Shown here piece by piece: positions 46,844 to 46,891 of a stretch of 46,891 nucleotides of DNA. The stretch covers positions 1 to 46,891 of the forward strand of contig JAGCHA010000099.1 in NCBI GenBank assembly GCA_017649325.1, read 5' to 3'. Numbering within the stretch: position 1 is the first letter of the stretch; each line of letters opens with the position of its first letter. The position numbers were made by a program, and so were the translations under genes. This stretch comes from Ruminococcus sp. (lineage in GTDB: Bacteria; Bacillota; Clostridia; Oscillospirales; Ruminococcaceae). The notes beneath the pieces are model-generated. The model was not told the origin of the DNA. It made no database searches and saw nothing but the letters and a program-made list of their open reading frames with translations.

Positions 46844-46873
46844 GCGCTTCACTTCTTGTGGGGCGCTATTTTT
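46844..46873 (+). terminator. Terminator of ssrA
   Basis: Nine-base-pair stem (46844-46852 with 46858-46866, two G-T pairs), five-base loop, then TATTTTT. Confidence 0.75.
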
Positions 46874-46891
46874 ATGCCTCGCATGAAAGTC

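Overview
The window reads as chromosomal DNA of a low-to-mid GC anaerobic Firmicute, most like Ruminococcus or a relative in the Oscillospiraceae. The grounds are a type III glutamine synthetase next to pyrG, the LL-diaminopimelate aminotransferase route, GntR/LacI-type AraR control of arabinose genes, a T-box leader, TTGACA/TATAAT promoters and strong GGAGG ribosome sites. No phage, IS element, CRISPR array, rRNA or tRNA gene was seen; the only stable RNA gene is tmRNA. Species assignment is inference.

Layout. (1) 1-3421: end of formate-THF ligase, then tsaE, tsaB, rpiB and upp, closed by a terminator. (2) 3455-4435, minus: a Gfo/Idh/MocA oxidoreductase. (3) 4589-15311: an arabinose regulon with araR, an AraC-type regulator, a promoter carrying two AraR-like boxes, a four-gene YtfQ-R-T/YjfF-type ABC importer, an FGGY kinase, araA and araD. 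(4) 15325-19495: a self-contained four-gene cassette with its own promoter and probable terminator. It encodes a zinc-ribbon/kinase-like protein, two tandem vWA proteins and a divergent PurA-like enzyme. This is the best candidate here for an undescribed system. (5) 19518-27091: tryptophan operon trpEGDCF-methyltransferase-trpBA under a consensus promoter and a Trp-specific T-box. (6) 33120-27098, minus: pyrG-glnN-dapF-dapL behind a consensus promoter and two tandem terminator hairpins. (7) 33222-44449, plus: gltB-gltD-GS-like-ANTAR regulator-purF, then asnB, with an attenuator-like hairpin before gltB. (8) 44473-46223, minus: three uncharacterised genes. (9) 46392-46870: ssrA (tmRNA).

How it fits together. 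Regions 6 and 7 form a divergent nitrogen hub: glutamine is made by GlnN and consumed by PyrG, GltBD, PurF and AsnB. Both outward promoters meet terminator-like hairpins within a few tens of bases, and the cluster encodes an ANTAR (RNA-binding antiterminator) protein next to a glutamine synthetase homologue that has lost ammonium-site residues. That suggests RNA-level nitrogen control with a pseudo-enzyme sensor (inference). Region 3 is a complete import-to-xylulose-5-phosphate route for arabinose, and RpiB in region 1 serves the same pentose phosphate pool.
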